This document shows, piece after piece, positions 1-6,075 of a stretch of 25,065 nucleotides of DNA; position 1 is the first letter of the stretch, and every line of letters begins with the position of its first letter. The translations under genes were made by a program, and so were the position numbers. Location of the stretch: positions 1-25,065 of the IMG/VR virus record IMGVR_UViG_3300033149_006669. The stretch is one strand, 5' to 3'. Under the pieces are notes generated by a model. The model was given only the letters and a program-made list of their open reading frames with translations. It was not told the origin of the DNA and made no database searches. The DNA is from a virus.

Positions 1-253
1 GGCCATCTGGAAAGTAGATCTCATACATCTCTCCAGACATCAATAAGAAATATTTTCCAAAGTGCCCATCCTCGGTCTTGAATATCCTGATGTTGTCTGG
101 GTTATCGAACCGGATCATCCTGGATCTGGTTCTCCAGTCGAATTCTGGAAAAACCTTCGTTCCTCGCCTAAGTTTCAGGGTGAACCCCGTTGTAGTATAT
201 AATAAGGTCTCCTTCCTGAGAACTCCAAATCTCTTTCTCTGTATCGCTTCCAT
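1..253 (-). CDS. Hypothetical protein, 3' end outside window
   Basis: An open frame of 84 codons runs from an ATG at 251-253 to the left edge without a stop, so the C-terminus is missing. The ATG follows TTTGGAGGAG with 7-bp spacing, the ribosome binding site style of the whole minus-strand cluster. The protein begins MEAIQRKRFGVLRK and has basic, beta-rich character with alternating hydrophobic residues; I recognise no family. It has its own promoter region (254-378) with a TATA-like box and a large palindrome, so it heads a separate transcription unit from the genes to its right. Function unknown. Confidence 0.7.
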   Translation of the reverse strand, partial: MEAIQRKRFGVLRKETLLYTTTGFTLKLRRGTKVFPEFDWRTRSRMIRFDNPDNIRIFKTEDGHFGKYFLLMSGEMYEIYFPDG

Positions 254-301
254 GGAAGAGCTCCTCCAAAGATGTAATAAGATATAAATATATCCAGATA
301 C

Positions 302-352
302 TTTAACAATTAACAATCGACTATTAATTGTTAAAGGGGTGGGGTATATATT
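302..352 (-). promoter_or_regulatory. TATA box and 34-bp palindromic operator for the leftmost gene
   Basis: Positions 302-335 are a perfect inverted repeat, TTTAACAATTAA-N10-TTAATTGTTAAA. On the minus strand a box AAATATATA (about 344-352) lies just upstream, so the start of transcription predicted about 25 bases after the box falls inside the palindrome. That is the geometry of a repressor operator. A near-identical box plus palindrome occurs at 10270-10322. Apart from this, 254-378 holds no gene. Confidence 0.65.
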
Positions 353-378
353 TTTAGGGCCAAGATTTCTGTCCAAAA

Positions 379-780
379 TTAGGTTCCAGCTAGAGTTTTT
401 CTGCCCAATTTCTCTGCAATCCTCCAGGCATTCAAGAAATTCTTGATCTTATGTTGAGGAATGGATTGTCCGGTTAATCCTTTGATGAGATTCTGACAGA
501 GATTGATAAAACGAGGCGATGAGGAATCTATAAAATTATGGAATATGACGTAGTTTAATCCTTCAGCAAATTTATCTCCATCGGAAACTCTTCCGGAACT
601 CCATATTATGAACTCATTTCCCTTAGAATCTATGAAATCAAAAAATCCGTTTGAAAATTCAGAAACTTCAATTCTTTCTTTACCAATACGGTGAATGGCT
701 TGTATGACTAGGGTTCTTGAAGGGCCTTCTTTCTTTATATCCACTTTTAGATTCCCAATCTTGAATGGAAATTTAACCAT
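379..780 (-). CDS. Hypothetical protein, 133 aa
   Basis: ATG start directly after TTTGGAGGATC, stop TAA. The N-terminal half (residues 1-75) is rich in beta-type alternation (KVDIKKEG, LVIQAIHRIG, FFDFIDSKGNEFIIWSSG) and the C-terminal half is helical and basic, ending GRKTLAGT. No cysteines, no membrane segment and no motif that I can assign. It is the last gene of the long minus-strand cluster, 31 bp downstream of the Alba gene. The opposite-strand reading in this stretch is a shadow. Function unknown. Confidence 0.75.
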   Translation of the reverse strand: MVKFPFKIGNLKVDIKKEGPSRTLVIQAIHRIGKERIEVSEFSNGFFDFIDSKGNEFIIWSSGRVSDGDKFAEGLNYVIFHNFIDSSSPRFINLCQNLIKGLTGQSIPQHKIKNFLNAWRIAEKLGRKTLAGT

Positions 781-811
781 GATCCTCCAAAAAATATGGG
801 GAAAAATAGAG

Positions 812-1084
812 CTAAGTTCGCAGGGTGATTGCGATCCAGCTTATATTCCGCATTCTCTCGGTCTGTCTGTCTTTCAGTGTTTCGGTGCCAATTTCCACGT
901 TGGAGACCTTCGCGTTCGTGGCGAATCTCCGACGCAGAACCTCTGCTACATCTACAGCTCGACTCATTGCCCTACCACGAGCTCGCAGGGTTACCTCACC
1001 CTGCTCATTCAGAGGGAGTAATGCAGCTGTAATGTAGACCAGAATTGGCTTATTTCCGACAAACACCGTAGTATTTTGCTCTAT
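812..1084 (-). CDS. albA: Alba-family DNA/RNA-binding protein
   Basis: The 90-residue product has the Alba signature: VFVGNKPILVYITAAL near the N-terminus (the lysine of the GNKP loop is the one acetylated in Sulfolobus Alba), ARGRAMSRAVDVAEVLRRRF in the middle, and an AITLR final strand. Alba proteins are small dimeric archaeal chromatin or RNA-binding proteins, so this copy could coat viral DNA or RNA or modulate host chromatin. The start is odd: a strong TTTGGAGGAG (1092-1101) is followed at 9-bp spacing by ATA (1082-1084), giving MEQNTTVFVGNKP, the normal Alba N-terminal length. Alternatives are ATG at 1132, which has no ribosome binding site and overlaps the upstream gene, or GTG at 1066, too far from the site. 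Family call is firm; start codon is inferred. Confidence 0.88.
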   Translation of the reverse strand: MEQNTTVFVGNKPILVYITAALLPLNEQGEVTLRARGRAMSRAVDVAEVLRRRFATNAKVSNVEIGTETLKDRQTERMRNISWIAITLRT

Positions 1085-1109
1085 TTTGGTTCTCCTCCAA
1101 ATAGTTCTT

Positions 1110-1511
1110 TTATGCCTCCCATTCCCATTCATCTGAAGCATTGACGAAATCTTCAAATGATCCCTTCCATTGAATCCTTCGAAGAATATACGGAAAATCA
1201 TTACTCTCACAGTAGTTTATTTCTTCCATAGAGTCTCCAATCATCAACGTAACTTGTTTCAATTCACAGTTAATCATGACCACTCGATAAACATCACTGT
1301 GCTGTCTAGTTCCTATCCCAAATCCTAATTCTCCATCTATATCATCTCTAATCATTCTTGAGAATATCATTCTTGCAAGGTACTCAGGGTCATCCCATCG
1401 TTCACCTCGTTTCAAGATTTCTCTAACCAGTTCGGGTAACTCGTCTGCACCCCAGTGAGTATATAACCAAACTCCTGTATCTTCAATAAGAACCTGTGCT
1501 CGATTTCCCAT
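1110..1511 (-). CDS. Conserved hypothetical protein (MGNRA...WGA type)
   Basis: ATG start 10 bp after TTTGGAGG; 133 aa, stop TAA. The opening MGNRAQVLIEDTGVWLYTHWGADELPE and the later RWDDPEYLARMIFSRMI and DDIDGELGFGIGT are patterns I associate from memory with a conserved uncharacterised family in archaea and phages, which I cannot confirm here. The protein is acidic, lacks cysteine clusters and transmembrane helices, and ends in a tryptophan-rich tail (DEWEWEA). Its stop lies just upstream of the Alba ribosome binding site, so the two are probably co-transcribed. Function unknown. Confidence 0.8.
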   Translation of the reverse strand: MGNRAQVLIEDTGVWLYTHWGADELPELVREILKRGERWDDPEYLARMIFSRMIRDDIDGELGFGIGTRQHSDVYRVVMINCELKQVTLMIGDSMEEINYCESNDFPYILRRIQWKGSFEDFVNASDEWEWEA

Positions 1512-1529
1512 CTGATTTGGTCCTCCAAA

Positions 1530-1776
1530 TTATAAGGTAATCGCAAGAAGGCCCTCCCTTTTAAGGGAGGAATCAGACCAATATGGGATTGAAACCGGGC
1601 TGGTGGCGGACAGGGATTTGAATGCGACGCTCAATATCCTCGAAAGGGGATGAGAGATACGGCGGGAACCGCCGGAATTTAGGCCTGTGGAGGAGGGGGC
1701 CGCTACCCGATGGGGCAGGCCCTCCGATGGATCAGGAAGCCCTACTCCTTCAGGGGTAAGGTAGTTCACCTCAATT
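1530..1776. other. GC-rich gene-free segment with hairpins
   Basis: This 250-bp gap is much richer in GC than its neighbours and holds several perfect inverted repeats: CCTCCCTT-TT-AAGGGAGG (1553-1570), ATCCTC-GAAA-GGGGAT (with a G-U pair and a GNRA-type loop on the plus strand, about 1635-1650) and CGGCGG-GAA-CCGCCG (about 1662-1676). It ends with GGGGTAAGGTA-N5-CCTCAA (1753-1774), which recurs at 6741-6762. A 91-codon minus-strand reading exists but has a Ser/Pro-rich, non-protein-like composition and no good start. A structured RNA or regulatory element is possible; a tRNA is not supported. Confidence 0.35.
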
Positions 1777-1965
1777 TCATTCCTGGATTCGCTCAACTCT
1801 CCCACCGCAGTATGTACATCCCATTAGAGGAGTAGGTCTTCTTGCCGCTTTCTTCTTTCTCAAGCGAGGCCTCGATCCATATGCATATCTCACGAATACC
1901 ATTCCGCATTTAGTGCACTTGACGGTAATCTGCGAAGTCCTACTTCTTCGATTTGGTTTTTTCAT
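1777..1965 (-). CDS. Small zinc-ribbon protein, 62 aa
   Basis: ATG start 7 bases after GAGGAGG. Two CxxC pairs, C17/C20 (CTKCG) and C50/C53 (CTYCG), separated by a very basic linker (RPRLRKKKAARRP), form a classic zinc ribbon likely to bind nucleic acid. The N-terminus is also basic (KKPNRRSR). Such tiny ribbons are common in archaeal viruses as transcription or RNA-binding accessory factors. It sits 13 bp after the upstream gene, whose end carries the ribosome binding site. Function beyond metal and nucleic-acid binding is unknown. Confidence 0.75.
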   Translation of the reverse strand: MKKPNRRSRTSQITVKCTKCGMVFVRYAYGSRPRLRKKKAARRPTPLMGCTYCGGRVERIQE

Positions 1966-1978
1966 TTTCTAATCCTCC

Positions 1979-2158
1979 TCAGAGAGATTTTGCAAGTCTC
2001 AGTATTTCAGAGCTTTTAATACGAATCGGTGGAATTGAAATTGTCATGCTCTTTGATTCTAATTTGAGGATTTTTTCGTTCTTTGATAGACCTTCGCCAT
2101 CTTCAAATACAAGATCAACGAAATGAGATATGCATCTTCCTCTCAATATGACCTTCAT
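1979..2158 (-). CDS. Hypothetical protein, 59 aa
   Basis: ATG at 2156-2158 lies 5 bases after TTTGGAGG, so I prefer it to an in-frame TTG four codons upstream that overlaps the ribosome binding site. The product begins MKVILRGRCISHFVDLVFEDGEG and appears to be a small beta-rich protein with a helical tail (SSEILRLAKSL). No recognised family. The stop of the upstream gene is TAG at 2180-2182; reading through it would fuse the two in frame, but the ribosome binding site between them argues for separate translation. Confidence 0.7.
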   Translation of the reverse strand: MKVILRGRCISHFVDLVFEDGEGLSKNEKILKLESKSMTISIPPIRIKSSEILRLAKSL

Positions 2159-2179
2159 TTTATCCTCCAAATTTCTATC

Positions 2180-2479
2180 CTAGCTCCTCTCTCTCTTTTT
2201 TTTTCCTTTCTTTTTCTCTTGTCTAATAAAACCATTTGGAGTGAAATTCGATTCTGGAAGTGGGAGAACTCCATCATTAAGCAGACATAATGCATCTCGA
2301 TAAGAATAATAATTTGGTCCTCTTCGATGAAAGATGCAAGGTACAAATGGATTATCTTTGTTTTTATCTTTGAAAACAATTCCAACTTTGCATGCTTCTG
2401 CGCCCAGACAGAAAGCTATTATACAGCATAATGGATAGCCCTTCCTTAATCCGTTCCTGAGATGTCTTAACCATTTCAG
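2180..2479 (-). CDS. Conserved small Cys-containing protein with apparent CTG start
   Basis: The frame carries the pattern LRNGLRKGYPLCCIIAFCLG followed by NPFVPCIFHRR, which I believe recurs in small uncharacterised viral proteins, and ends in a poly-basic tail (KKKGKKKRERS). A perfect TTTGGAGGA (about 2490-2497) precedes the frame but no ATG, GTG or TTG follows at the right distance; CTG at 2477-2479 is 10 bases downstream and gives 99 aa. The only in-frame ATG (2542) lies upstream of the ribosome binding site and inside the preceding gene. Cysteines in GYPLCC and the later VPC/H residues could bind metal. Function unknown; start inferred. Confidence 0.65.
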   Translation of the reverse strand: MKWLRHLRNGLRKGYPLCCIIAFCLGAEACKVGIVFKDKNKDNPFVPCIFHRRGPNYYSYRDALCLLNDGVLPLPESNFTPNGFIRQEKKKGKKKRERS

Positions 2480-2514
2480 TTTCTTGAGTCCTCCAAAAAA
2501 ATAAGGAAGAGATA

Positions 2515-2679
2515 TTATTGTTTTTTCGTTTCGTATTCCCATTCTCTTGGATATTTAAGTGGACATTCAAGCTCTGCAAACGTGTCGCAGTCTCGATATT
2601 TTTCTTCTGACTGGCAATAGAAATCAAAAGTTAACTTCCTTATTTTCTCTGGGCATTCCATTATATACGGGCAGGGCAT
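2515..2679 (-). CDS. Cys-rich mini-protein, 54 aa
   Basis: ATG at 2677-2679 follows TTTGGAGG with 9-base spacing, stop TAA. The product starts MPCPYIMECPEK and has five cysteines (residues 3, 9, 22, 31, 39), spaced CP-x4-xCP...C-x8-C-x7-C, suggesting a small metal-binding fold. It resembles in style the CPY-type mini-proteins at 3924-4121 and 8511-8735. The downstream gene's ribosome binding site begins close to its stop, consistent with an operon. Function unknown. Confidence 0.7.
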   Translation of the reverse strand: MPCPYIMECPEKIRKLTFDFYCQSEEKYRDCDTFAELECPLKYPREWEYETKKQ

Positions 2680-2713
2680 TAATTCTTTCCTCCAAATATG
2701 AACAACATCAAAT

Positions 2714-2947
2714 CTAAGTTCTTTGAAACTGCAGTTGAACTTCCAACCACAAGTCCAATTGTTCTTTGATATCTCTAATTATCCTTTCTATCTCTTCTCT
2801 AGTTAAACCAAAAATCTCAAATGAGGTCTCTTCAGTATTGAATGAGAGATCGAAATTGACCAAAGAAGTTCCTGATTCATCAAATCGTGCGTTGAGATAG
2901 GGTTCGACTCTAGGATCTTGTTCTGTACATTCCTCAGCAGAAGACAT
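2714..2947 (-). CDS. Acidic hypothetical protein, 77 aa
   Basis: ATG start 7 bases after TTGGAGG; stop TAG followed two codons later by TGA. Strongly acidic (MSSAEECTEQDPRVEPY start; EEIERIIRDIKEQLDLWLEVQ near the end). A predicted beta hairpin (VNFDLSFNTEETSFEIF) precedes a long amphipathic helix with a GLTREEIERII helix-cap pattern. Small acidic proteins of this type are often DNA mimics or inhibitors of host proteins, but nothing here proves that. Function unknown. Confidence 0.7.
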   Translation of the reverse strand: MSSAEECTEQDPRVEPYLNARFDESGTSLVNFDLSFNTEETSFEIFGLTREEIERIIRDIKEQLDLWLEVQLQFQRT

Positions 2948-2996
2948 GATTCAATCCTCCAATATCCATAAACAGAAAAAAAAAGAAATGGTGGAA

Positions 2997-3212
2997 TTAC
3001 ACGACCCTTCCTGCGTCATTAAATTCTTCTTTTGCGAGAGGAATGTTATTAGAGATTTGCTGTATAGATTTTAGGGGAATTGCGAGGAACCTCAAATCAG
3101 ATTCTATTTCTCTGAGTTTTAATATTAAATCGAGCCTATCATCTGCCTCTATGATTTCAAAGTAAGGATTTCTATCCACAAGGAATTCTGTTTGAATTAA
3201 GACCCACTTCAT
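2997..3212 (-). CDS. Hypothetical protein, 71 aa
   Basis: I prefer the ATG at 3210-3212 (MKWVLIQTEFLVDRNPYF) over an in-frame GTG three codons upstream; the ribosome binding site (AGGGTG) is weaker than elsewhere in the cluster. The product has a beta strand start, an acidic stretch (EIIEADDRLDLILKLREIES) and a mixed tail. No motif recognised. It begins 13 bp after the end of the membrane protein gene and is presumably co-transcribed with it. Confidence 0.6.
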   Translation of the reverse strand: MKWVLIQTEFLVDRNPYFEIIEADDRLDLILKLREIESDLRFLAIPLKSIQQISNNIPLAKEEFNDAGRVV

Positions 3213-3225
3213 GCTTTTCACCCTA

Positions 3226-3450
3226 TTAGTTGAATATGAGCGCTATAAGGATTATTATTACGGAGATGAATAAAGAACCTCCCAATAGTAATATGACTGG
3301 GATTAGAATTATATCCAGAAGAGTTAACTGAATATCTGGAAGCAAAACATTGGTTTTAGGCACAATATAGCTAAGAATCGCCCATATCCATAGAAGAAGA
3401 TACGAGACAAGAAGGACTCCAAAACCTACCTTATAGAAATTTGTTTTCAA
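3226..3450 (-). CDS. Small membrane protein with two transmembrane helices
   Basis: TTG start (3448-3450) 8 bases after TTGGAGG. After a short basic N-terminus (MKTNFYK) there are two hydrophobic spans, about residues 8-30 (VGFGVLLVSYLLLWIWAILSY) and 44-73 (rich in I, L and V with one GG), joined by a short polar loop with prolines. No signal peptidase site is evident, so it should be an integral membrane protein. In viruses such proteins may be holin-like or alter the host envelope; this is inference only. Confidence 0.7.
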   Translation of the reverse strand: MKTNFYKVGFGVLLVSYLLLWIWAILSYIVPKTNVLLPDIQLTLLDIILIPVILLLGGSLFISVIIILIALIFN

Positions 3451-3487
3451 TTAAAATCCTCCAAGGAGAGAAATAAATGGAAAAGAA

Positions 3488-3739
3488 CTAGGAATCTACA
3501 ATTCCCTTCAGAATATTTAGATCGCTTTCGAGCATTTTCTTCTTGACTTCTGGATGCCAGGCTGGATCACCAAAACCCATTACGATTTGATGGTGACATT
3601 CCGGGCATTCCCAGAGGTCGGCGTGTCTTGCTCCATTCAAGCCATATGGAACTATTATTCCATTCTTCTTAGGCTCAAATCGAACAATCATCTCGAAGGC
3701 TCTTGAGCATGCTACGCAGATTGGATTGTTATTTGCCAT
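3488..3739 (-). CDS. Zinc-ribbon protein, 83 aa
   Basis: ATG at 3737-3739 is located inside the last codons of the upstream gene, 6 bases after TTGGAGG. Two CxxC pairs, C8/C11 (CVAC) and C45/C48 (CPECHH), form a zinc ribbon with a 33-residue insertion rich in glycine. The tail (VKKKMLESDLNILKGIVDS) is helical. Likely metal-binding and perhaps nucleic-acid binding; no specific function can be assigned. Stop is TAG. Confidence 0.75.
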   Translation of the reverse strand: MANNNPICVACSRAFEMIVRFEPKKNGIIVPYGLNGARHADLWECPECHHQIVMGFGDPAWHPEVKKKMLESDLNILKGIVDS

Positions 3740-3923
3740 TCAAATCCTCCAATTTAGAAAAACAGCGTCTCCTTGCTCTATGCAATGCCTTCAGGAGACG
3801 CGTTTTCTCCATCTCGTGAACCTTAATCTGACATTTTGGGCATAATCCTCTAATTAAATGATGCTGTGGAAAAACTTTCCCGCAGCTTCTGCATCGCCGC
3901 GAGAGCTTGTTCGTGGGTCTCAT
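3729..3923 (-). CDS. Basic zinc-ribbon protein, 64 aa
   Basis: ATG directly abuts the upstream stop (TAAATG) and is preceded by TTTTGGAGG. Cysteines C11/C14 (CRSCG) and C28/C31 (CPKC) give a compact zinc ribbon, followed by a highly basic helix (KTRLLKALHRARRRCFSKLED). The charge suggests RNA or DNA binding. The last 11 bases overlap the next gene, so translation is probably coupled. Confidence 0.75.
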   Translation of the reverse strand: MRPTNKLSRRCRSCGKVFPQHHLIRGLCPKCQIKVHEMEKTRLLKALHRARRRCFSKLEDLNGK

Positions 3924-4121
3924 TTAACCTCCAAAAATAGAGTTGGAAAGCCATTTTTTCCATTTCCATTTCTTCTCAACTGAGAACCACCAGGGTTTTT
4001 TCTTGATTTTTCTGGGAACGAAGTAACTTCGTTTCCCCAGGCTTCTATTGTGGGCACAATCTTTGCATTTATAAGGATAATCCGTGCAGTCCCTAGTATA
4101 CGGACAATCTATGACGCTCAT
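3924..4121 (-). CDS. Four-cysteine mini-protein, 65 aa
   Basis: Start and upstream stop overlap as TAATG; the ribosome binding site is TTTTGGAGGAG. Four cysteines (6, 12, 19, 22) lie in the first third as CPYTRDC...CKDC, an arrangement fit for a zinc or iron-sulphur site. The rest is strikingly rich in lysine and tryptophan (KKKPWWFSVEKKWKWKKWL), which suggests binding to membrane or nucleic acid. One of several CPY-type proteins in this window. Function unknown. Confidence 0.75.
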   Translation of the reverse strand: MSVIDCPYTRDCTDYPYKCKDCAHNRSLGKRSYFVPRKIKKKPWWFSVEKKWKWKKWLSNSIFGG

Positions 4122-4354
4122 TATAGCTCCTCCAAAATTTGAGAAGAGGCAATTCTCTTCTCTTGAATTCTGCTCTGCTCTCTGAGAACCGCGCGTCGCC
4201 TTCCTTCCTCATCCTGAATGAATCTATAGAATATCGTCCTGTTGCACCGTGGGCATGAATGCTCCACGGGATGATAGGCATTGATGGGAAAGGCTCTGTA
4301 GTATCGTTTCTTTCCTTCAATTTTTATCAATTCCGAAATCCAGGTCTGCACCAT
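4121..4354 (-). CDS. Small CxxC protein, 77 aa
   Basis: ATG follows TTTTGGAGGAGGAGG. There is one CxxC knuckle (C34/C37, CPRC) flanked by histidines (H28, H32), enough for one metal site, and a long charged C-terminal helix (DEEGRRRAVLREQSRIQEKR). A longer alternative reading in another frame overlaps it but is a shadow. Likely metal-binding; function unknown. Confidence 0.7.
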   Translation of the reverse strand: MVQTWISELIKIEGKKRYYRAFPINAYHPVEHSCPRCNRTIFYRFIQDEEGRRRAVLREQSRIQEKRIASSQILEEL

Positions 4355-4376
4355 GTTCCTCCTCCTCCAAAAAAAA

Positions 4377-4700
4377 TCAACGGAAATCTAAACAAGAGAA
4401 GCATTCTTCTAATGTGACCGTTTTAGCTTTCTTTGAACACCAGTAATTTCTTCCCTTCCTGAAACGATGAGAACAATGTTCCATGAAAAACATTTTTTTG
4501 GGTTTATTAACTAAGAATGGAGGATTTGTTTGGAAATAAATATAGTCAATTATTGCCCGTCTTATTTCCAGTTTGAATTTTTCTTCTGGGGGTTCAAACA
4601 ACCAAGGCTTTTTCTCGAAGAGCCACAATAAAAACTTTTCCAATTTCTTCGCTTTCTTTATTTTCTCTATCTCCCATTCTCTTGAAACAGCTAAGCTCAT
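4377..4700 (-). CDS. Hypothetical protein with C-terminal four-cysteine motif, 107 aa
   Basis: ATG start after TTTGGAGGAGGG. The first 60 residues are helical and lysine-rich with aromatic patches (KKPWLFEPPEEKF); the C-terminus has cysteines 76, 88, 100 and 103 in the pattern C-x11-C-x11-C-x2-C, ending FSCLDFR. This resembles a compact metal-binding tail. No family recognised. Confidence 0.7.
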   Translation of the reverse strand: MSLAVSREWEIEKIKKAKKLEKFLLWLFEKKPWLFEPPEEKFKLEIRRAIIDYIYFQTNPPFLVNKPKKMFFMEHCSHRFRKGRNYWCSKKAKTVTLEECFSCLDFR

Positions 4701-4800
4701 CTGATCCCTCCTCCAAATATGAAGCGGTGGAGCGGAGACGGAGTTACGCCGTCTTCCGACGAATGAGTTTTCCGTTGCCCATTAATCATTCGCCTTGTCT

Positions 4801-4863
4801 TTAACACCTATCCTTGACATACACCTCCGCGTCATCAGCAACGAGTTTAGACGCTTTCTGCAT
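4801..4863 (-). CDS. Possible 20-aa small ORF in a gap
   Basis: The 207-bp gap between two genes contains a GGAGGAG 20 bases before an ATG that opens a 20-codon frame (MQKASKLVADDAEVYVKDRC). The same frame stays open upstream to a TTG that overlaps the preceding stop. The composition is protein-like but the spacing is too long for a good start. Could be a remnant of a larger gene. The rest of the gap has no other gene. Confidence 0.2.
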   Translation of the reverse strand: MQKASKLVADDAEVYVKDRC

Positions 4864-4907
4864 GCCTACTTTCGGTTCCGCTCCTCCAACAAGAAGAAAA
4901 AAAACAA

Positions 4908-5348
4908 TCAAGAAAGAAGAGCTTCTGGGAAATCAAATTCAATTTCCCATTCATTTCCTTCGCCATGAATTGTTTCTCGATATTCTGCGAAAACCTTTAG
5001 ATTACCGTATTTCTGAACAAGGTAGCAGAGCTGGACTATTGTAGGAGAATCAATAAAAGGCAGAAGCTCCTCAGCCCCCATTTTCTCCACCATGACTTCT
5101 TCGACTACACCTTGGTGGCTCATCGTAGCGCGAAACCTTGCTGCAAGCCCATACTCATCTCCCGATGAAGTCGTTGCTGTAACCTGCAGGAAATCGCTTG
5201 TTTCATGTCTTTCTTTCTTGTGGTGATACTCAAAAGGCTTGCTTTTCAAGACCATCGAGATTCGTTTACGTCTATCCTCCTTTGCTTTAAGTCTTTGAAA
5301 TTTAACTAAGATTGGTCCGAAACAGCGAATTAAATCTGAGATTTTCAA
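4908..5348 (-). CDS. Paralogue A of a virus-specific family, 146 aa
   Basis: TTG start (5346-5348) overlaps the upstream stop as TTGA and follows TTTGGAGG by 9 bases. Its C-terminal two thirds match the protein at 5638-6075: both share V-x-AT-x-x-SG, an LA-x-x-F stretch, EEL, IVQL-x-YL-x-Q, LKV and a terminal WE-x-EFDFP. The N-terminal 45 residues are basic (KFQRLKAKEDRRKR). No known domain recognised; a duplicated binding domain is likely. The gene at 5345-5590 lies between the two copies. Confidence 0.8.
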   Translation of the reverse strand: MKISDLIRCFGPILVKFQRLKAKEDRRKRISMVLKSKPFEYHHKKERHETSDFLQVTATTSSGDEYGLAARFRATMSHQGVVEEVMVEKMGAEELLPFIDSPTIVQLCYLVQKYGNLKVFAEYRETIHGEGNEWEIEFDFPEALLS

Positions 5349-5590
5349 ATTTCTCTTCCTCCAAACTCTGACTTCTGACCAGAATTAGATTTTCCGGTAT
5401 AAATCCAGACTTGATGTTTTGGGTCGAAACTAATTAGGTCCTTCCTTTCAAGTCTGAAGAGGTTTGCATAAAGTTTTAGGGCATTAGGTATGAACTGCTT
5501 ATCTTTCTCGAAGAAATGAGTGTAAATTTCCCAGGTCCCTGGATTTTTCTTTGAGTTCTTAATGAAATTTAAAATCTCATTCTCGCTCAA
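5345..5590 (-). CDS. Small winged-helix-like protein, 81 aa
   Basis: TTG start (5588-5590) 6 bases after TTTGGAGG. The product is short and charged, with two helices (ILNFIKNSKK; FIPNALKLYANLFRLERK) followed by a possible beta wing (DLISFDPKHQVWIYTGK), an arrangement compatible with a winged helix-turn-helix. This is a weak structural guess. It ends in a 4-base overlap with the next gene, so the two are translationally coupled. Confidence 0.7.
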   Translation of the reverse strand: MSENEILNFIKNSKKNPGTWEIYTHFFEKDKQFIPNALKLYANLFRLERKDLISFDPKHQVWIYTGKSNSGQKSEFGGREI

Positions 5591-5637
5591 TTTAATCCTC
5601 CAAATTTAAAAAAAAAGAGGTAGAAAATAGAGTCTTA

Positions 5638-6075
5638 TCATGGGAAATCAAATTCGACTTCCCATTTTTCGTCACGGAGTTCCGAGTCTGGCCAATCGTT
5701 CAAGTCTCGGAACTTCGCCTTTACCTTCAGCGGCTTACCATGATTCTGAATAAGGTAAGCCAACTGAACGATACAAGGCTGATCAGCCAGAGAACGGAGT
5801 TCCTCTGAGCCAAATACTCCACGTCGGGTTTGGCTCCCTGCATAATTTGAGCCAAACTCGAACTCTCCGGCAAGATTGAAAATCTCGCCGGAGGGAGCAG
5901 TGGCTTCCACTTCCAGGGCAGAATAACTCTCTCCCAGAGAGCCATTCCATTCCTGGACATGAGGTATCCCGCGAAGAACCTCCGCCACGCGGCAACTCTT
6001 CTCGTTCTCCTTCCTTACCTTCATCAACTGAGCTGCCAAAACGCCCAACTGATGAAGAAGCTCTGTCTGCTTCAT
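5638..6075 (-). CDS. Paralogue B of a virus-specific family, 145 aa
   Basis: The ATG at 6073-6075 is 8 bases after TTTGGAGG; an in-frame TTG at 6090 overlaps the ribosome binding site and is less likely. An N-terminal helix (KQTELLHQLGVLAAQLMKVRKENEK) could form a coiled coil. From residue 55 it matches paralogue A, ending WEVEFDFP. It is the first gene of the packed minus-strand cluster; a weak TATA-like GTTTAAG lies near 6113. Function unknown. Confidence 0.8.
   Translation of the reverse strand: MKQTELLHQLGVLAAQLMKVRKENEKSCRVAEVLRGIPHVQEWNGSLGESYSALEVEATAPSGEIFNLAGEFEFGSNYAGSQTRRGVFGSEELRSLADQPCIVQLAYLIQNHGKPLKVKAKFRDLNDWPDSELRDEKWEVEFDFP

Noticed and set aside
1580-1600. CRISPR-like GATTGAAAC
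   Set aside because: A single occurrence with no repeat-spacer array anywhere in the window; the 19-bp and 24-bp arrays have no unique spacers.
1600-1680. tRNA-like 3' end on the minus strand (TTCAAAT, CCACCA)
   Set aside because: The bases flanking TTCAAAT do not pair into a T stem, and no D arm or anticodon arm can be drawn.
1530-1805. 91-codon minus-strand frame
   Set aside because: Ser/Pro-rich, no good start signal, overlaps the zinc-ribbon gene and covers the hairpin-rich segment.
812-2182. Global TAG recoding (pyrrolysine) in this virus
   Set aside because: Alba, 2180, 2714, 3488, 8750 and the homing endonuclease gene all end in TAG at places expected for true stops, one of them as TAG TAG.
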